Positions 22,101 to 31,701 of a stretch of DNA of 64,000 nt are shown one piece after another. How positions within the stretch are numbered: the first letter of the stretch is position 1; each line of letters starts with the position of its first letter. Origin of the DNA: Trigonopsis variabilis (taxonomy: Eukaryota; Ascomycota; Trigonopsidomycetes; Trigonopsidales; Trigonopsidaceae). Where the stretch lies: the NCBI GenBank assembly GCA_003707065.3, contig PPXM03000010.1:186001-250000 (forward strand). The letters are read 5' to 3'. The notes beneath the pieces were generated by a model. That model did no database searches and was not told the DNA's origin. It saw only the letters and a list, made by a program, of their open reading frames with translations. The position numbers and the translations under genes are program-made.

Positions 22101-23636
22101 AACCATGTGGTTGGATTATTAAAGAAAATGAAGTATTATCACGTCCTTCGAAATATCTACCTTTCACAGGGTCAATATTCCAAGGTCTTGAACCTTTGTT
22201 TCGAAACCGCCAAACCAAATGACAATATTTTTGAGCTGGCTCAAGATTTAATTCATCGAACTAGATCAGTCCCGAATCAGAACAAAGCCATTAAGATCTC
22301 GATACTGGACCATATTGAAACCTTGGTGAAAATAAATGCTCCCAAGACGGTTCTCACTATAAATATTCTTGACGATAGTCTACATGCTGATATAATTAAT
22401 ACACTTACTATCACGAATGAAGCACTGGCATTTGAATATATCGAGAACTTGGTATCCACCGTCACTCATGAAGACCATCCTTATTGGTACACGCAGGAAA
22501 TCAAGGAGCTTTTCATTAAATTGGCAGCAAAATATGATAGTCAGCAAGTCTTACCATATATGAAGAGATTGAAACCAGCTGAAATTCAGCTGAATCACGT
22601 CCTTCCCACCTTGGAGGCACACAATGTGGTGAAGCCAATTGTGTACCTCTATGAGATCCATAAAGATTATCAAGAGGCTTTGAAAAGATTGACCACGGAA
22701 ATTGGAAGTCTTCAACACGGGTTCTTGTACGACTATCCGGTCGAGCAAGGCCGGCTGGCCGGTGATCACGAGTCAGATCTAGATAATTTCACTAAACTGT
22801 CTCAAGAAGACGAAATAAGGACAAGATTTGATGATATCAAGGCATATCTTGATTGGGGCTATAAGCTTTGCACTGAAGCTTCAGATCAGGAAGATCAGGA
22901 TAGCATGTGGTTGAAGCTATTGAACGCGCTTGTTGGGTATAGTCGAGCATTGGAGCAGGCGAAGATTGATGAACGTCGGCATGCGAAACTCCGAGAAATG
23001 ATAAGCAGTCTCTTGATGACGTTGTTCAGCAATCTTCCTCATAAGATGCAGGGAGAAAATAAGCAAAGACAAATGAGTGATGTGCCGCGGAAGTTCCTAG
23101 AACTTGCTTCCGGCGAGAAGATGACCGTAAAAGATCTAGGTCGAGGTGTGCTTCAAGACATGCTCGAGGGATTCCGGTACGAACACAGCCAATTAGCTGC
23201 GGCGGCTAAACTAGTCGAAGAGGGGACCGCGGAAGATCTTACAAAGGTATATGTGTTAGAAAAACGAGGGTGGAAAGTTGGAGGAGCTCAATTGAAGCAT
23301 AAAATGTATAGCGCTAGCCACGCTAGGGAATGTGAAGTCTGTGGAAAAAAGGTCTGGGGGTCAGGAGCGGTAACCATTGATTTAATCGCGGCAGGTCAAG
23401 TAGGACGAAATGCCGAGCGAAAGAAGCGATATGATAGGGGAGGGTATAGTGTGCAAAAGGAAGGAAGTGGTAGCAGCGAAGATCAGCCTTATCAAGGGTT
23501 GCTAGACCGAGCAGCTTCGCATGTCGACGCATTAGTGCTGTTTCGATGTGGGCATGTGTATCATAGAGGTTGTTTAAGACGGATGGGGCAGTCAGATGAT
23601 GATAAGATTGAGTGTATTATCTGCGAAAGAGGATGA
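19182..23636 (+). CDS. VPS8: CORVET complex subunit Vps8
   Basis: Model join(19182..19364, 19405..20637, 20703..23636), about 1449 residues; introns 40 and 65 nt. The first intron has a second in-frame acceptor 15 nt downstream at 19419. Vps8 is the Rab5-specific subunit of the CORVET tether on early endosomes. The N-terminal beta-propeller is seen in GKLAIGTHHGIILLF, DIFVWDINRP and IIASADLKGMAFLHE. A long helical solenoid fills the middle. The C-terminus has a RING-H2 type finger (CEVCGKKVW, then FRCGHVYHRGCL and CIICERG) with a long insertion between the first and second zinc ligand pairs. The Ser/Asp-rich N-terminal 150 residues are probably disordered. Confidence 0.93.
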
Positions 23637-23880
23637 GGCGGGTTAAGCTATAGCGGATGGAGTACCAGTGGAAATAATTAAGAGTGCGTTACAAGACAAA
23701 CAGACAAGACTCATACTCACGCTAGAGGAAAGCGATTTCGCGGGTAATAGAGGGGAAGGAAGCAAAGTAAACGGCCGGGAAGCCCCGAGAGAGGAGTATG
23801 ATACAATGCATTAAGACCAGAGGAGAAAGACGGCCCATTACACACTTCCGGTGCTTGGGTGAAGGTCCAGGCCTTCTATT

Positions 23881-24165
23881 TTATTTCTTATCCTTCTTTT
23901 TTCTTCCAAACAGCCCTTTCTTTTGTTTTTTGGGCGCTTCCACGTTCGATTGGAAATCACCATCTCCGTCACCAAAGTTGATGATTTTTCGTTCAGGCTC
24001 CTGTATTTCCTGGCCGTAATAGTTGTATTCTCCATTCTCCGAGTCTCTATAACCAGTTCTAGGGTCATTTACAGGGCGCGTCGCCTGGGCACGGCGTTCT
24101 CTCCAATTTACCTGCTGATCTCTAGCAATGGAGTCCAAATCTATGTAGTTAGTCGTGTTCGACAT
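23881..24165 (-). CDS. Small charged protein with basic GLFGRKKK tail
   Basis: 94 residues from an ATG, no intron. Hydrophilic, with an aromatic YNYYGQE stretch and a lysine-rich C-terminus KKGLFGRKKKDKK. No domain recognised. It lies 57 bp downstream of the next small gene on the same strand, whose N-terminus (MGLFGKKNK) resembles this tail. The two may be separate genes, one transcript, or parts of one gene with an intron I did not resolve. Convergent with VPS8. Confidence 0.5.
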   Translation of the reverse strand: MSNTTNYIDLDSIARDQQVNWRERRAQATRPVNDPRTGYRDSENGEYNYYGQEIQEPERKIINFGDGDGDFQSNVEAPKKQKKGLFGRKKKDKK

Positions 24166-24222
24166 CCATAGATCATAACACTATTTTGGGGTCCGAGTAT
24201 GACGAGCAAGACTACCAAGAGT

Positions 24223-24653
24223 TCACACTGGTAAGCCAAGCGGTACAAGAAGCCCCTTCGCAAATGCGTATTTTCATCTTGTTTTTCCTCCAATCAGTAA
24301 CTTACATGAGGAATCACCTGTTGCCGCGTACTCAAATCCTCTAATCGTTGCTAAAGGTCGTTCATCTCTTCGGCGGGTGGGATTATTTCGATCCGGTTCG
24401 GCTGAAATCAAGTTAGCAACCTCAACTTTAAAGTCGAAAGCGATTACTTACCAATAGCATTTCCCAAAATATCACGGACATGGACTTCAGGAGAAATGGA
24501 ACCCTTTGATCGCGTGTTCGTTTGGTTTTCAAAAGGTTGGCTCTCATTCACTGCGCTCAAAATCGGGTCCTGCGTTTGAGAAGATCGGAGCTTGACTTTA
24601 GAGTCTTTGTCATGCCCTTTGTCATTCTTGTTTTTCTTTCCAAATAATCCCAT
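24223..24653 (-). CDS. Small fungal protein of the RPL-TIR-F-E type
   Basis: Exons complement(24306..24401, 24452..24653) are well supported (50-nt intron). A short last exon 24223..24227 after a 78-nt intron is only a guess and would give about 100 residues. It starts MGLFGKKNKNDKG, and the second exon reads DRNNPTRRRDERPLATIRGF, a conserved block I recall from hypothetical proteins of many dikaryan fungi, where the protein usually continues further. Function unknown; the basic N-terminus could bind membranes or RNA (inference). The true C-terminus is uncertain. Confidence 0.55.
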
Positions 24654-25486
24654 CGTTGCTCGAGTCTTTTTGGCAGGGGGGATCAGCGGACGCGTTTAAA
24701 TTTAGAGTGAATAGAGTCGTCAACACGTTACTAGGCAACCGGCCGGACCTGGGCTTTCCTCCACATCGTTCCCTAAGCCGCTCGGTGATGAGCCATGAGC
24801 CTACTTGACCTCTTTCGGATGGTTTCTGTTACATCGCTTTCTTTGGGGCACGAATCGTAGAATTATAGACAGCAGTTGTCGGAATCTTTTGTTGGGAACG
24901 TGGCAATGAAAGTAGAACCGAATACCGGATCTAATTGCGCTTTCTTGGGAGCGGTATTAGTGAGGATAGGTGCATAATAGAAAGAGAGCGGAGGGGATAA
25001 GATGTCTAGAAAGAGCCTCCGAGACAACTCCGAAATGCACAAGCGTTTCGAGAGCCCAAGACATTTCAAAGTAGGTAGATGGATGGAAGTTCTTTTTGAA
25101 AGAACAGTGGATCATTTTGGACTTCTGGACTGAGGTCCTCAATGAGATTTGAATTAATGGCCCTGAAGAGAGTGTGATATGATATCTGCTGGTAGCCAGT
25201 TGCCTAGTAAATGGCATACTGAGTGGCCAAGTGAGGTGCATCGACATGATAGCTCCATGTTCACAGGGATGATCAACCTATACTTGATATAGTTTAAGAA
25301 AAAGCTAATTAGATCTTATCATTAGCAGTTTTATAGTAAAAGTCAAATGTGCCAATGGATATGATCATAAGGGCTGTACTTTTTCTAACTATTTATTGCT
25401 CTCTGGTTGACAAAAGTTGAGATAATTGATCAAAATCCATAAATGTACAAAACATAACGTACGCCCCGCTCTGGCCCTTCTCATCC
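24654..25486. other. Intergenic, 833 bp, with unexplained coding-like patches
   Basis: Minus-strand stretches at about 25190-25070, 25080-25000 and 25069-24863 look protein-like in three different frames but cannot be linked by plausible introns. No gene model can be supported. The remainder is plain AT-rich spacer and the 3' flank of ATG6. Confidence 0.3.
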
Positions 25487-26867
25487 TCACGTAGCCTCTA
25501 ATTCAGACCTTTCTTCACTACTAACGTAGGCCAAGATCCATTTGATGTTCGTCAAGAGATGCTTGCAAGCCGCAGTCCACTGAACAGAACCAGAGCTGCT
25601 GTTGAGCTTGATGCTATGAGCTCCAATGTAGTCTCCATTAATCCGATAAGGAAATTCAAGCTGACTGTCGGTTCGCACCTGAACTAGAGAGCAGAGCTGG
25701 CCCACGACGTTGAGGAGGGCCACCATTGCGTTGTCTAATTTTCTTGGTCTAAAGAGCCAGTCGAGGGCATAATCTCCAACAAAGAAAAGTTCAAGCATTA
25801 TGGATTTCCCCCCTGATGATTCAGGCAGCTTTTCGATCACAGAATACGGTCCCATTGGCCGTAGTTTATAGCCATTTATTTTGGTTCCTAGCCGATCAGC
25901 TAAAGTGGCCACCAGAAGCAATGTTTGACCAAGAGCAGCATTCAGCTCGGCCCAGTCGACCAGGGCATCTGGCATTCGGCCCAGTCGCAGACTGTTGATG
26001 GTCCCAAAGTAACCATTATGAGAGATGCAAAAGACGTCATTGTAGACATTTGTCCGTTTCAATCGATTCAGCTCTGCTTCCAGGCTCGAGAATTTGTTTT
26101 CCATGCTATGTTGCGCATCATCTAATCGCAACCGGTCCAGTTGGTTCTGATTTTCTTTCATCCACCACCGTTCCTGCTGTTCATTGAGTTCTTCTTCTTC
26201 TTTAGCTAATCGTTTCAACTCTTGCTGGATCTCTTCCTGTTCTTCCTGGGCTGCGCGTAACATATCCAAAGCTTTTTGCTCTTGCAGCTCAACCACTTGT
26301 AACTGTTTCCGTGCACTTTCTACCTCCTGACTCGTAGGAATGTTCTTTTCAAGACTTGAGGCTAGGCTTGAATAGATATCTCGCATCCTTCTAGCCTCAA
26401 CCGATCGCTCTTGTAAATGATCAATCAATAATTCAGAACATTCTTGACATATTGGAAAATCCACATCGACCCGGCTTGCTAAAACGTCAAATAAGGTTTC
26501 ATACATTTCCACTTTGGCTCCCAATGACCCATCGACTCGCAGCTTGTCTCCATGACTTGGTATCTGAGATTTGTTCAATACGACATATGAATCGCCAACA
26601 GTCATATGATCTCCCCCTTGACCTTCGGTTTCTCCTCGTCCAGAGGCTATCCGATACAGTCTCAATCGCTCAGGTGGAACCTTGACACGGGTGGACGCAT
26701 TACTTTGAGAGTAGTCACTCGTTTCTAGAGCGTTAGTCCCAAGGCCGCTGACGAAACTCACTCGATATCACTAGGTCTATATCCTGCTCAGTCAAATATT
26801 TCATTAATGACTCATCTATCTCAATTGGAGCTCGGCATCGCTGACATAACTGAATTGATTCAGTCAT
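25487..26867 (-). CDS. ATG6: Autophagy protein Atg6/Beclin-1 (Vps30)
   Basis: Exons complement(25487..26724, 26762..26867) with a 37-nt intron; 447 residues, the usual Beclin size. Subunit of the class III PI3-kinase complexes with Vps34 and Vps15, acting in autophagy and vacuolar sorting. The N-terminus keeps the Beclin cysteine motif (LCQRCRAPIEID) and the second pair FPICQECSELL. A long coiled coil follows (about residues 170-260, rich in EEQEEIQQELKRLAKEEEEL), then the evolutionarily conserved domain (NVYNDVFCISHNGYFGTINS, LRPMGPYSVIEKL, FFVGDYALDWLF). The start codon is only 35 bp from a solo LTR in the promoter. Confidence 0.96.
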
Positions 26868-26902
26868 GAGCGAAAGCGATAGTGTAGCGGTGGCACGCAG
26901 AT

Positions 26903-27158
26903 TGTTACGAATCAGTCGTTACGATTCCATCTGTCCAGCCAGCCTTCAAGGATGGCACTACGATTGGGGATCAGGTCATTCGTCAGTGGTCAGACCATTA
27001 ATCGGATCAGTAATCATTAATCAGACCATTAGTCGGACCACTTTGAATATTACCTGATCCATTATTGAGTCTATATAAACCCGTGTACTTAGAATAATAG
27101 AACAAGCTTCTTTTGATTACATTCGCTAGTAGTAGCAACCGCTGTAGAGATTGTTACA
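26903..27158 (+). mobile_element. Solo LTR of the same family (copy 2)
   Basis: A 256-bp element from TGTTACGAATCAG to GATTGTTACA, with near-identical 5-bp flanks (CAGAT/CAAAT). It is strongly similar to the copy at 6399-6640 over its whole length, with small length differences in the middle. It has the TCTATATAA box near its 3' third. No internal region remains, so it is a fossil. The two LTRs differ at many positions and come from separate insertions. It lies in the promoter of ATG6 in opposite orientation, 35 bp before the ATG. Confidence 0.85.
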
Positions 27159-28094
27159 CAAATACAAGTAGGATTAAACAGAAAGCACGACAGAATGAAA
27201 GCTATGCTGTAAAATTATGCGATTTACAATGTGACCCAGTAAGCTGATTCCATGAAGATATCAAATAGTAGAAGAGCAGGTAAGTTATTCCTTTGCTTTG
27301 TTTGCTAGCCTAAGAAAGAAAGGCGTTATCGTCGTTGGCACTTGCCCATGCCGAGCGTTTGGCTTATAGCGTACCCTGTTTCATCTTCTAAAAGTCGAAC
27401 ATGATTTGGAAATCGGTAAAAATGTTAATTTCGTCGCTGGCAACTAGAATATAGTAGACATGACTAGTTCGCACTCTTATGAGACTCTCCTTTTTACTTT
27501 TAGCCGGCTGTATTCCCACACTTCCTCGGGAGAATGATGAGGCCGCACGAGCACCATTATATAATAGAGCGGGATTAGAGAACGGGAAGCCTGATCGCCA
27601 TAGAATGAAGTTAATAGAACTCAAACAATTCGTTTGGGCTAGTCAAAATGAAGCGTTCTGATAGGCGGTATCAAGATTGCTACCCCATAATGAAACTCTA
27701 GATGAAGCTGGCGATAAGACTGCATGGTCAGAGTCACGTGCCTCTTATCTAGTTTTGACAAAGGTTGTCTCGTGTGGTGGATTTTCTCTTAACGAAAAAA
27801 AATTGCATATATATATATGCAATTTTTGGCTAGAAGATGGAAGAGTAGCTGGCATTCACTATTCACTACTGCATCGAACACGTGGAAGTTGAGTTCTGAG
27901 CAACGCTCTTTAGAATCTACAGTATTGTGGTAGAATCTATTTAACTTTTCCTTTTAACCAATAAAAATAAAAAAACTTTCAAAACAATTTTGCGGTGTAT
28001 GCCATCATGGAAGTGTTCCCAGGTTATCAGAAGGAATTCTTTCTCACTGCGGGGTTTGACCATCAAATTGGAAACTCACACGCACGATTTATTC
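27159..28094. other. Intergenic, 936 bp, with a 30-bp palindrome
   Basis: Between the ATG6 LTR and the 3' end of ERO1. Holds the palindrome at 27798-27827 and a CACGTG at 27735-27740. Short frames on both strands have no recognisable content. Confidence 0.45.
27798..27827. repeat. Perfect 30-bp palindrome
   Basis: AAAAATTGCATATA and its mirror complement flank a central TA. Perfect two-fold symmetry; it can form a hairpin or cruciform. No gene begins or ends within 250 bp. Confidence 0.8.
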
Positions 28095-29718
28095 TCATAA
28101 TTCTATGTGCAAGGGCTTGAAATCGTCCAAGCCCAGAAACCAGTTCCAAAACTGGTTCATATAGTAGATAGTAAGATGGAACATATTACTGGGAAACATG
28201 ACCCAGCTTTTATATATGAATCTAAATCCTTCCAACGTCTGGCTGAACTCTTCATCCCAGGCTTTTCGTAGTGAAGATCGAGGGTCATGTGATCTTGCGT
28301 AGAGCTTGTTAAAGTACTCGAAGGCCTCCAAAGATTTAGATAATCGATCAAAGGTATTGATTAGTGCGACAATCTCAGTCCGTCGGAGATGAATCTGCTC
28401 CATCTCCAAACTTAAAATATCGGGATATTCATACAAAACTTTGAGAGCTGTACCGTAGCCCATAATTTGTAGCTTTCCCCAAAGTCGACATTTATCGCAA
28501 CCAACGCAATCCATAATTCGGCTGATATTACGGAAACGATCTTTAAAGTCCTGTTTTAAATATGAATTCGAACCAGTGAACAACGTTTGCTCATTGAAGA
28601 TATCAAAATCCCCAGAATCAGAAGCCCTGGCCAGCAAGACGGCCAACTGCCTAGTCTGCTGATCAGATGCTGAAGCTCCATTGCAGTAAGTGAAATATTG
28701 GAGATAGAGTCGTAATTTAGATATAGCTCTTGCAACTAGTGCATAGTTGAAGTAAAGATTAGACATGCGATCAGGATAGTTTCCGACCCGGTTCATAAAA
28801 CAGTCGAGGTTTGGATCCCATTGTCCAGTTGTTGTATTAAGATATTCATAACACAGATGAGTAGAGATACTCGCATGCATTCCTGAAATTAGCCGATAGA
28901 AAGCTCTTGTTTCTAAACACTGGTTTTCTTGAATCAAAGTATTCTCCCGATTGGCACCAGCATTAACATTCCGCAATGACAGTAATGAAGCTTGCTCATT
29001 AGCAAGACTTTCCTCAGAGGCTTTTTTGCCCAACAACACCGTGAAATCCTGATCCAAATTCTGACTCGCACTTTCGGCCGACCCAACGAAACAATTCTCC
29101 CTATAGATTGCATTCCAGATCAAGTGAGCATGATGTCCACCATACCCAGTGAACCTTTCTGGGTTATTTGGCAAATGCACGTAAACCCCAACTCCATCGG
29201 CTGATTCATCCTCCGGAATACAGTAATCTTTATCCCAATCTACATCAGTATCTAAAACACAGCTAGTCTCTATTTCAGAACCAAAAAAGTCCCCGTTTTC
29301 TTCGTGGTCTTCGACATATCTTCTCATCAGCTCAATATCTGGCTCTTGTGAAGACCCTTGAATCTGACCTAGCTTTGAAGGTTTCCAGCTGTCGGGTAAA
29401 TCAGACGTATCATCCATGATTTGTACGGCACAAGCTCTATTTCCACACATGCCTTCATCCTCCCAAAAAGGACATTCCCGGTCATAAAGATCGAGCCGAT
29501 AATGCGAAAAGAAATCTGTCAGGCATAATCTTTTCAATAACGGCCGTACATGTTCATTGACGGCTTGAAGTTGCTCAAAAGTTGCCTCACATGCTTCCGA
29601 TATCGATCCCGCCTGATCTCAGCAAAGTCAAACGAAACAACATTACCCCACATGATTCATTCGATCCTCGAACAATACAGAGGCTTATCGATAACCTTAG
29701 AATCTTTGAGATCTTCAT
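28095..29718 (-). CDS. ERO1: ER oxidoreductin Ero1
   Basis: Exons complement(28095..29612, 29647..29718) with a 34-nt intron; 529 residues. Ero1 reoxidises protein disulfide isomerase in the ER lumen using FAD and oxygen. Exon 1 encodes a signal peptide (MKISKILRLSISLCIVRGS). Exon 2 shows PLLKRLCLTDFFSHYRLDLY, CPFWEDEGMC, the regulatory ETSCVLD...CIPEDES region, the FAD-site FTGYGGHHAHLIW and the active-site DCVGCDKCRLWGK with its CxxCxxC pattern. All key cysteines seem present. The intron directly after the signal peptide hid the true start. Confidence 0.95.
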
Positions 29719-30092
29719 GAACCTCGATATAGTTTGAGTAAACGTCTCCTTGTAACAAGGTATCGAAGTCAGTTCAGGCAACGTCGCAGGTGATACCAGT
29801 TTCAAAACTAGACGCTGAAGCTGCCAGTTCCAAGCAAAGAGAACCGTAGAACCGTTGCGTGGCTTATTTTGCAGATCGAATGGATGCGGACTTCGGTTTG
29901 AGACCCATGTGCGTAAGCAAGGTCTTCTCCTCTAGACATAGCTTCAATGACTAGGTCTTGTCTACTCTACGCGCCTGCAAGCTATAAATCATATTAGGAA
30001 CTACCTCCTATAAATAATGACCACGAAACTGATTACACAACATAACTAGTTGGTAGCATATTGGAACTTTTAATGCTCCCAGCAAGAATGAT
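29719..30092. other. Intergenic, 374 bp
   Basis: Promoter of ERO1 and 3' flank of TFC7. A minus-strand frame at about 29910-29760 lacks stops but has no recognisable similarity. Nothing else seen. Confidence 0.4.
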
Positions 30093-30952
30093 TTAGGGAT
30101 CCTTTTTATCCAAGGCATCATAAGATCCCAGTTCTATAAGAATTAGCATGAACTCAGCAGTATCTTACCGAAAGACCAGTGGCGTTCTTCTCCGTGGGAC
30201 AAATGAGCTGTGTAGCCATTCTTAATTATATCAAAGCTAGCCAACCGTCTGCTTGGATCCTTTCTTTTATACTCATCTATGCTTGCTGTTCCAGTACGGA
30301 CTTGTAGCGAAGATTCCCCGATCAGACATCTTCCAATCATAATCTTGGTGGCAGCATGGGTGCAGATCAGGATCGTCGAGACGTTGGTTTTATCCAAATC
30401 CTGAAGTAAGCTGTCTAAGGCAACACTTGTCCTTTGCATCAATTCAAATTCGGTCTCGCCTTGTTCGCTAGGTGCAGTTAGAGATTTCGAAGATACATCG
30501 ACTCGTGGAAAAAAGCCTTGTAGAACCTCACTCGACGCAGCTAAAAGTTAGTTCAGTCATCTTGCTTTATTACGTTTTGGAATCGTAGGGCGGTCTTTGG
30601 TGTACCACTCTCTATTGATTAACTAGCACATCTGTAGCTCGTGCTTACCCAAATCCGTTTTCTATCTTGATAGGAAGATCGAGTGCATCTGCTGTTGGGG
30701 TAATAGTCTGTATACATCTGTAAAAAGGAGAAGAGTACAATATTTCAGGCTTGGGATTCTTCTGAGTGAAATAAACGGCCAATTCCGTGGCCTGGACTAG
30801 ACCATGTTGGGATAATGGAGGATCACCCTCGATCCCTGTCGGTAAAGGAGGATTATCCATTATCCAGTTTGATCGGAATCCATGCTGACTGTTAGCTCTT
30901 GACTTGAGCTCTCCGTTCCTACCCGAACCACATATATTGTCTCGACCGGCAT
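30093..30952 (-). CDS. TFC7: Tfc7-like phosphatase-fold protein (TFIIIC tau55 family)
   Basis: Five exons, complement(30093..30133, 30169..30540, 30574..30611, 30649..30884, 30923..30952), introns 35, 33, 37 and 38 nt; 238 residues. The fold is that of phosphoglycerate mutases: the RHG motif (IYVVRHGFRSNW), PPLSQHGLVQA, ILYSSPFYRCIQT, EWYTKDRPTIPKP and the second histidine in ICTHAATKI. The GFRSNW and PTG-GDPPLS pattern is typical of fungal Tfc7, a subunit of the Pol III factor TFIIIC, which can also exist apart from TFIIIC with a metabolic role. Catalytic residues look intact. The next gene upstream is divergent SF3B3, 749 bp away. Confidence 0.85.
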
Positions 30953-31701
30953 CACGACGTTACAAGAATTCCGAAGTCGCAGTGTAGTTGTGACCAAGGC
31001 CCAGCTGCTAGCTTAATCTACGTGCAATCTAGGTGCAATGAAAAGAGAGACGGATTTAACAGTGACAACATGACTCGACTACTAGAGGAACAAGATACTG
31101 ATAAAGAAATCTAAGGCATGAATGTTGGATTTACCGGTCTTCTGACTGTCAACACGACATGCCTGCAAAAGCGTCGCGACTTGCAATCAGATAAACACTA
31201 AGATAATCCATCGATCTCACCAAGAATTTGACACCTCTCATCACTGGACGACAGGCAACACGGATAGATCTTGGTTGGAACCGCACATAAAATTTGTGGT
31301 TGTAGTGATGGATGAAAATTCAACAATAAATAGATACGGTCACGTGAGGACGAAACGCAACAACACTGGATGGAGACTAGTTTGACCGACTATTATAGAG
31401 GGCTCGAATGGATATGTGGCTTCGGCTAAAGCCAACTGGATGAAATGTCACGAAATATGGGAAACGGCCTGTAAGCGTAGATAAGGTCGCGGGAACCAAT
31501 ATACCGAGACATTTAAATATAAGGGTCACTCAAAAGCGAATTTAAGTAAACTTTTAGTTAAAGACTAATTTTTAATAAACCAGATTGAGTGGGAGAGACG
31601 GCAAACGAGCGCCTATAGGACCTCTTTGACATCAAATTTGCTGATCGAGTGGTTGTAACGACGCACTTTCTGCCTGTCTTCGACCTAGCCGGTGAACGAC
31701 A
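30953..31701. other. Divergent intergenic region, 749 bp
   Basis: Shared upstream region of TFC7 and SF3B3 with a CACGTG at 31341-31346. Unusually long for a divergent pair in this window. No gene or repeat seen. Confidence 0.45.
31341..31346. promoter_or_regulatory. CACGTG site upstream of SF3B3
   Basis: GGTCACGTGAGG, 356 bp before the SF3B3 start and 389 bp before that of TFC7. Same core as at the ubiquitin, eIF5A and ERG5 promoters. Confidence 0.35.

Noticed and set aside
6719-26867. VPS52, VPS8 and ATG6 as a functional gene cluster
   Set aside because: They are separated by unrelated housekeeping genes and work in different complexes; proximity is probably chance.
29719-29910. Open minus-strand stretch upstream of ERO1
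   Set aside because: No ATG in a useful place, no similarity, and the ERO1 signal peptide begins downstream of it.
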